64,000 nucleotides of DNA from Spirosoma oryzicola. GTDB taxonomy: Bacteria; Bacteroidota; Bacteroidia; Cytophagales; Spirosomataceae. The stretch spans positions 3,922,501 to 3,986,500 of the forward strand of contig NZ_CP089538.1 of NCBI RefSeq assembly GCF_021233055.1, written 5' to 3'. This document shows positions 59,779 to 64,000 of the stretch, piece after piece. Numbering within the stretch: position 1 is the stretch's first letter; each line of letters begins with the position of its first letter. Under the pieces are notes generated by a model. It made no database searches. It was not told the DNA's origin and saw nothing but the letters and a program-made list of their open reading frames with translations. The translations under genes and the position numbers were made by a program.

Positions 59779-60377
59779 AACAATACATCCTACTTACATC
59801 TGTGCACAAGAACGTAACGATTCTATACAAGCCGCAAAATAGCGTCCTTGGATAAATACTTGTGCCTTTTCTTTAGCCCAATTTTAGAGCAAATAGTTTA
59901 GAAAATTTTAGGAAGTCATTCGCCTGTTCAGTACAAAGCGGATCGTTGCGTTGATCGCCTTGTCGCCCGTGCTCTTAACACTACACTCGATCTACTAGGT
60001 AAGCTTATATATACTTGCCGTTATCTACATGAAGTCCCCAATCATCCCGTATTCTCAGTCCTAACAAACGGTTGATGGCAGGTTTAACAGCGCGACGAAG
60101 TAGCTCAATCAAAGGCTTGACAGCGCTTTAAGAGGTCGAGTTATATAATCAACGACTGTCGCTCTGTTTGGTACTGACAAATTAGTATATATAAACTTTG
60201 TTAAAGGATTATTAAACAAGTATAACCATCTAGTAAATGTTTATATTAATTGATTAATGTATTAACATATAATTTAATTAATAAACTAAATTTGCTTTAA
60301 GTATTTACATATCACCTATAACAAACCTTAAAGTGACTCATACCTCTACTATCATCTCAAGCTTTGTAAGCGTACCC
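59779..60377. other. AT-rich gap
   Basis: I see no supported gene. The segment 60170-60310 is strongly AT-rich (many TTAATTAA-like runs) and may hold the promoter of the zinc-ribbon gene. Confidence 0.5.
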
Positions 60378-60563
60378 ATGCGCTTACTAACTGCCCCCTT
60401 ATCTTTCCAGCGGTTTACAAACAAGCCTGGTTGTCCTCATTGTGGAAGCCTGCTTGACAGCGACCGAATCAGCAGACCCTTACTGCTCAAAAATGTGTTG
60501 TTTTTTGTACCACTAAAAGCCTATCGGTGCATGAAATGTCGCAAAAAGCACATTCGCTTCTAA
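60378..60563 (+). CDS. Small zinc-ribbon protein
   Basis: The start is placed at the ATG at 60378 (MRLLTAPLSFQRF); the open frame reaches back to a GTG at 60333. The 61-residue product has two Cys pairs, GCPHCGS and RCMKCRKK, spaced for one zinc ribbon, with a hydrophobic stretch between them (LLLKNVLFFVPLKAY). Function unknown. A hairpin follows. Confidence 0.65.
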   Translation: MRLLTAPLSFQRFTNKPGCPHCGSLLDSDRISRPLLLKNVLFFVPLKAYRCMKCRKKHIRF

Positions 60564-60594
60564 TAGTGTATTAACTGTATTTAATATCTATCTA

Positions 60595-60646
60595 ACTAGC
60601 CTCAAAACCCCTGACTAGTCTTAAGGTCAGCCGTTTTGGGGCTAGT
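60595..60646 (+). terminator. Terminator of the zinc-ribbon gene
   Basis: An imperfect long stem (CTAGCC..CAAAAC paired with GTTTTG..GGCTAG, plus an inner CTGAC/GTCAG) lies about 32 nt after the stop. Confidence 0.55.
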
Positions 60647-60730
60647 CACCGTTTGTACAACCCGTGTACTTTGTTTTTAAGTGCTTAGGCTATTATGGAA
60701 TCAGATCTCAACGGCTAGCACTAGGTCAAT

Positions 60731-61189
60731 TCACTTTAAGTGAAGCTTCATCCCCTCATGGGAGTCTACAAATCCCAATGATTCATAAAACCGTTTGGCA
60801 TCGGGTCTTTTCTTGTCCGTGGTTAGTTGCAATACATGAGCTCCCCGCTCCTTAGCCCGTCGAATAGCATACTGAAAAATCTGAGCGCCAATTCCTTGCC
60901 CTCGATGACTGGATTTTACGCGCACTGCTTCAATTTGAGCCCGTATACCTCCTTGATAAGTTAAATACTGGATAAAGCTTAGCTGGAAGGTGGCTACTAG
61001 TTCACCCTTGTCCTCGACCACCGTCAACTCTTGCTGTTTGTCGTCAGTAATCCGTTGAAATGCCTGTAGGTAGGATGCAGGCAGGGGAATTTCAAACTTT
61101 TCCCGGATCGTGCCTAGCTCATCATCGGAAAGCATTCGTACAATGTCAACCAGGTCTGCCGTTGTTGCTAATCGGTAAGCTAAATGCAT
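60731..61189 (-). CDS. GNAT family N-acetyltransferase
   Basis: The 152-residue product has the full GNAT core: ELVATFQLSFIQYLTYQGG, VKSSHRGQGIGAQIFQYAI (acetyl-CoA loop RGQGIG) and LQLTTDKKRPDAKRFYESLGF. Relatives act on small amines or protein N-termini; acceptor unknown. It is 541 nt from the GMC oxidoreductase stop on the same strand, separated by a decayed segment. Confidence 0.9.
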   Translation of the reverse strand: MHLAYRLATTADLVDIVRMLSDDELGTIREKFEIPLPASYLQAFQRITDDKQQELTVVEDKGELVATFQLSFIQYLTYQGGIRAQIEAVRVKSSHRGQGIGAQIFQYAIRRAKERGAHVLQLTTDKKRPDAKRFYESLGFVDSHEGMKLHLK

Positions 61190-61230
61190 TTTAAAAATCG
61201 GAAAATGGTCTAGTTAGTTAACGTACTATT

Positions 61231-61440
61231 TCAGCCGCTATAGACCAAGCTAATAGTGATTCCATCAGCTTCTTCATCAGTTCCGAACGACGCGCTCAGG
61301 ACTCCTTTGTCCGATTCTGGCCGCGTTGTGGAAGGGTCATTATCATCGGTATAAACGCCCAGGTGCCGATTGGTCAGATCCCTGGCGCACGGTAGTGAGT
61401 GATTTGACTTCGTAGCCCAGCGACCAGCTAAGCGTTTAGT
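61231..61440 (-). pseudogene. Possible decayed coding fragment
   Basis: The minus strand is open for about 69 codons without a start, ending in a stop at 61231-61233. The last 45 residues look protein-like (HLGVYTDDNDPSTTRPES, SFGTDEEADGITISLVYSG). A second frame upstream reads SLGYEVKSLTTVRQGSD, which would join it after a frameshift near 61375. No family recognised. The rest of the 61190-61646 gap holds only a terminator. Confidence 0.3.
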
Positions 61441-61543
61441 CTAAACGCTAACGTTGTAGCATCGCCTGTAGTAGCTTATGCGTCCTATTGAATCGAGACG
61501 CAAGGAATTTTGCTATCAGCTACAGAAAGCGTGAAAAGAAAAA

Positions 61544-61587
61544 TAGCCGGGCTGTCTACTTGCGTAAGACAGTAGACAGCCCGGCTA
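61544..61587 (-). terminator. Terminator of the GMC oxidoreductase operon
   Basis: A perfect 17-bp stem (61544-61560 and 61571-61587) with T-rich continuation on the minus strand lies 60 nt beyond the stop at 61647. Confidence 0.75.
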
Positions 61588-61646
61588 AATTGTTGATCAG
61601 GAACTACGTCAAGCTATAGGTTTTCACTCTCGTCAAACCGCAGAAC

Positions 61647-63365
61647 TTACAGCATACCCCTTTTCATTTCTTTTACGGCATGGTCGGCGGCTCGTGCCGT
61701 GATGGCCATGAACGTGAGTGATGGATTCTGGGTGGATGTCGATGTCATGCAAGCGCCATCCGTCACAAATACATTTTTGCAGTTGTGCAACTGGTTCCAT
61801 TTGTTCAACATGGAGGTTTTAGGGTCTTTTCCCATGCGCACACCGCCCATTTCGTGAATATCGAGCCCCGGCGCTTTGTCTGGTTTGTCGTGAGTCCGGA
61901 TGTTTGTAAAGCCCGACACCGTCAGCATTTCTGTCATTTGCTCATGAAAATCGGCAATCATCTTCTCGTCGTTATCATCGTACGCTACCGAAATTTTCAG
62001 TTGCGGAATACCCCAGGCATCGGTCAGGACGGAGTCGAGCGCTACGTAATTGCTTTCTTTCGGAATCGTCTCTCCCATCATGTGCGAACTGACCCGCCAA
62101 TTGCCGTACTTGGGTTGCATAAGGCTTGACTTCAGATCTTCCCCCATAGCCGATGTGTCGACGCTTGTAGGGCGGCTGGAACCAAAGCCCGCTGCATAGC
62201 CCCGCAGGAAGTCGGTTTCCTGCTTGAGTACGTTGCGGAAACGAGGGATATAGCTACCGTTGGGCCGGATACCGGCGGTCGTTGAATCCTGAAACCCTTC
62301 GTGTTCGGCAGAGATGGTCGTACGGAAATTGTGGAATGCCACGTATTTACCCAACAAGCCATTGTCATTGCCAAGCCCACTAGGAAAACGGTTCGACTTT
62401 GAGTTCAGCAGGACCAGATTGGTATTCAGGCAGGCAGCATTGAGGAAAATGATTTTGGCGTAGTACTCGGTCATCTGCTTCGTATGGGCGTCCACAACCC
62501 GCACTCCCGATGCCTTGCCGAGCTTTTCGTCATAAATAATCGAATGCACAACCGAGTCGGGCCGGAGCGTCATTTTTCCGGTTTTAGCAGCCCAGGGTAA
62601 CGTGGATGAATTGCTGCTGAAATACCCCCCGTATGGGCAACCCCGCTGGCACAACGAACGATTCTGACATTGAGCACGTCCCTGCTGGTAATGAATGGGT
62701 TGTGGCTTGGTCAGGTGTGCACAGCGACCAATGATAACTGGTCGTGTACCTTTGTATTGCTTAGCCATTTGGTCTGAAAAGTGCTTTTCCACGCAGGATT
62801 GCTCGTGAGGAGGCAGAAACTCCCCATCAGGCAAGACCGACAGACCATCCTTATTGCCCGATATACCCGCGAATTTTTCTACATAGCTGTACCAGGGAGC
62901 CAGGTCAGCGTACCGAATGGGCCAGTCTACCGCAAACCCATCCCGCGCCGGCCCTTCAAAATCGTACTCCGACCAGCGTTGGGTTCCCCGCGCCCACATC
63001 AGCGATTTACCTCCTACGTGATAGCCCCGAATCCAGTCGAAGGGTTTCTCCTGTACATAAGGGTGTTCGGCATCCTGCACAAAAAAATGCGTCGCGTCTT
63101 CTCTATTAGCATAACACCGGCTAGCTACCGGGTTAGCCTCGATATATTCTTTTGATAATTGACCAAGGTGCGCAAACTCCCAGGGCTGCATGAGCGTGGT
63201 AGGGTAATCGGTAATGTGTTTTACGTCCCGGCCCCGCTCCAGTACGAGGGTTCGTAATCCTTTACCGGTCAATTCTTTGGCTGCCCAGCCACCGCTAATT
63301 CCCGAACCCACTACAATGGCGTCGAAGGTGCGGTCTTTTATCGAATCTATGGTTAAAAAAGACAT
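61647..63365 (-). CDS. GMC family oxidoreductase (large subunit type)
   Basis: The start is the ATG at 63365 (MSFLTIDSIKDRTFDAIVVG). The 572-residue flavoprotein has the FAD motif VVGSGISGGWAAKELTGKG, a Cys-rich insert (CQNRSLCQRGCPYGGYFSS) typical of the gluconate/sugar dehydrogenase branch, and the C-terminal NPSLTFMAITARAADH. With its small subunit upstream (63406-63945) it probably oxidises a sugar or polyol and passes electrons to the respiratory chain. No signal peptide is evident; the partner may carry it across the membrane through the Tat route. Confidence 0.92.
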   Translation of the reverse strand: MSFLTIDSIKDRTFDAIVVGSGISGGWAAKELTGKGLRTLVLERGRDVKHITDYPTTLMQPWEFAHLGQLSKEYIEANPVASRCYANREDATHFFVQDAEHPYVQEKPFDWIRGYHVGGKSLMWARGTQRWSEYDFEGPARDGFAVDWPIRYADLAPWYSYVEKFAGISGNKDGLSVLPDGEFLPPHEQSCVEKHFSDQMAKQYKGTRPVIIGRCAHLTKPQPIHYQQGRAQCQNRSLCQRGCPYGGYFSSNSSTLPWAAKTGKMTLRPDSVVHSIIYDEKLGKASGVRVVDAHTKQMTEYYAKIIFLNAACLNTNLVLLNSKSNRFPSGLGNDNGLLGKYVAFHNFRTTISAEHEGFQDSTTAGIRPNGSYIPRFRNVLKQETDFLRGYAAGFGSSRPTSVDTSAMGEDLKSSLMQPKYGNWRVSSHMMGETIPKESNYVALDSVLTDAWGIPQLKISVAYDDNDEKMIADFHEQMTEMLTVSGFTNIRTHDKPDKAPGLDIHEMGGVRMGKDPKTSMLNKWNQLHNCKNVFVTDGACMTSTSTQNPSLTFMAITARAADHAVKEMKRGML

Positions 63366-63405
63366 GAATATCAGCAATAAGGGTAACAAAAAAAGAGATA
63401 ACTCA

Positions 63406-63945
63406 CTAGTTAGTACCGTTGACGGCTAGTTTGGGGACGGGGACGCAGCCGTGATAAAAGCCCGGTGCCATATTGAACTTCTCAACGTTCACCAGGTAAT
63501 ATTCCGAATTCATATATCCCTGAATGGTCAACTTTTTTACCATGCTCACAAACGCCTGACCCGCTGGGTCTGTCAGTGCGCTCAATTTGGCAAGGAGATC
63601 CATGCGTTGAGCGGCATCACCTTCCGAAAATGGCTTACTGTACGTTTGCTGAGACGTTTCCTCCAGGAGCGCAATTCCTTTCTGAAGCGTCGCTTGGGCC
63701 GGTTCACCGTAGCAGTCTTTAACCATACGCATAACGAACAGATGTACGTTGAGCGATTTAGCACCGGGAGTAGTAGTTGTCGGGATAAAGGTTTCTACAA
63801 TATCGCCTAGAAGCGCTTCTTCGCTAATCGACAAGGTTGAAACAGTTCCTAGCGAATCGGGGGTCCAGCCGGAGGCCCAGGCAGGTAAGCTGGCCAGGCT
63901 ACCAAGGGTCATTGCTAAGTTCTTTAACGCAGAACGTCTTTGCAT
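63406..63945 (-). CDS. Gluconate 2-dehydrogenase subunit 3 family protein
   Basis: The 179-residue product has a twin-arginine N-terminus (MQRRSALKNLAMTLGSLASL) and a helical domain (LLGDIVETFIPTTTTPGAKS, FVMRMVKDCYG, GYMNSEYYLVNVEKFNMAPG) that matches the small subunit of gluconate-2-dehydrogenase-type complexes. It lies 40 nt upstream of the GMC gene on the same strand, the usual order. The Tat signal would export the folded GMC partner. Confidence 0.92.
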   Translation of the reverse strand: MQRRSALKNLAMTLGSLASLPAWASGWTPDSLGTVSTLSISEEALLGDIVETFIPTTTTPGAKSLNVHLFVMRMVKDCYGEPAQATLQKGIALLEETSQQTYSKPFSEGDAAQRMDLLAKLSALTDPAGQAFVSMVKKLTIQGYMNSEYYLVNVEKFNMAPGFYHGCVPVPKLAVNGTN

Positions 63946-64000
63946 AAGAGGTGCGTTGTAGGTTGGTTTTAAGAGTTAAACGCTCCTTAGTTCGTGAACT

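Noticed and set aside
1..64000. tRNA, rRNA, CRISPR arrays, prophage or secondary-metabolite cluster
   Set aside because: No T-loop/acceptor pairs, no regularly spaced direct repeats, no phage structural genes and no assembly-line enzymes were found on reading both strands; small RNAs cannot be excluded.

Overview
The window looks like a chromosomal segment of a Bacteroidota member, most likely Cytophagales and close to Spirosoma. Evidence: balanced base composition, several promoters of the Bacteroidota type (a TTG-containing -33 box about 20 nt before a TAnnTTTG -7 box), weak Shine-Dalgarno sites, a TonB receptor with a carboxypeptidase-like N-terminal domain, BshA (bacillithiol), lone LytTR regulators, and ceramide-type fatty acid hydroxylase candidates. 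Genus placement is inference from overall character. No tRNA, rRNA, CRISPR array, prophage or intact transposase was seen.

Layout. 1-9.5 kb: housekeeping and metabolism (thioesterase, hydroxylase, thioredoxin, pyruvate dehydrogenase E2, RlmI-type rRNA methyltransferase, SufB, small envelope proteins). 9.5-16.5 kb: two very acidic small proteins, a hydrolase, a FA2H-like hydroxylase, type II NADH dehydrogenase, BshA, a UbiA prenyltransferase and two small unknowns. 16.5-29.5 kb: a metal island with a MerC-like protein, an MbnH/MbnP pair, an Asp-box (sialidase-like) protein, a TonB receptor, a Cys-motif exported protein, a His-rich lipoprotein, a ZIP transporter, a COG0523 GTPase and a CDF exporter. 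Four copies of one palindrome (GCAAC-N3-GTTGC) sit in its promoter regions. 29.5-39.5 kb: redox and sugar genes (thioredoxin-reductase-like flavoprotein, GH43, MFS, aldo/keto reductase, hydrolase, acetyltransferases) and radA. 39.5-50 kb: outer membrane barrel, twin LytTR proteins, pheS, xseA-xseB, a DUF937-OmpA fusion, twin SDR enzymes with membrane tails, and a TspO-like protein. 50-64 kb: clpB, a DUF4160-DUF2442 pair, Bax-inhibitor-1 protein, zinc metallopeptidase, an old-yellow enzyme, a second CDF protein, a hairpin-rich intergenic region, a lone receiver protein, small unknowns, and a GMC oxidoreductase with its gluconate-dehydrogenase-type small subunit.

The most interesting content is the metal island. 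The four palindromes tie together a zinc metallochaperone GTPase, a His-rich lipoprotein, a MerC-like protein, a flavin oxidoreductase and a minus-strand run that encodes a TonB receptor and an MbnP/MbnH pair. This looks like one metal-responsive regulon, probably Zur-type. Its MbnP/MbnH pair belongs to a family known for kynurenine-dependent copper binding. Other non-coding structure includes a 161-bp MITE-like element, a dispersed palindrome family, a segment resembling the 5' half of tmRNA, three tandem terminator hairpins in one gene-poor gap, and two broken gene ends.
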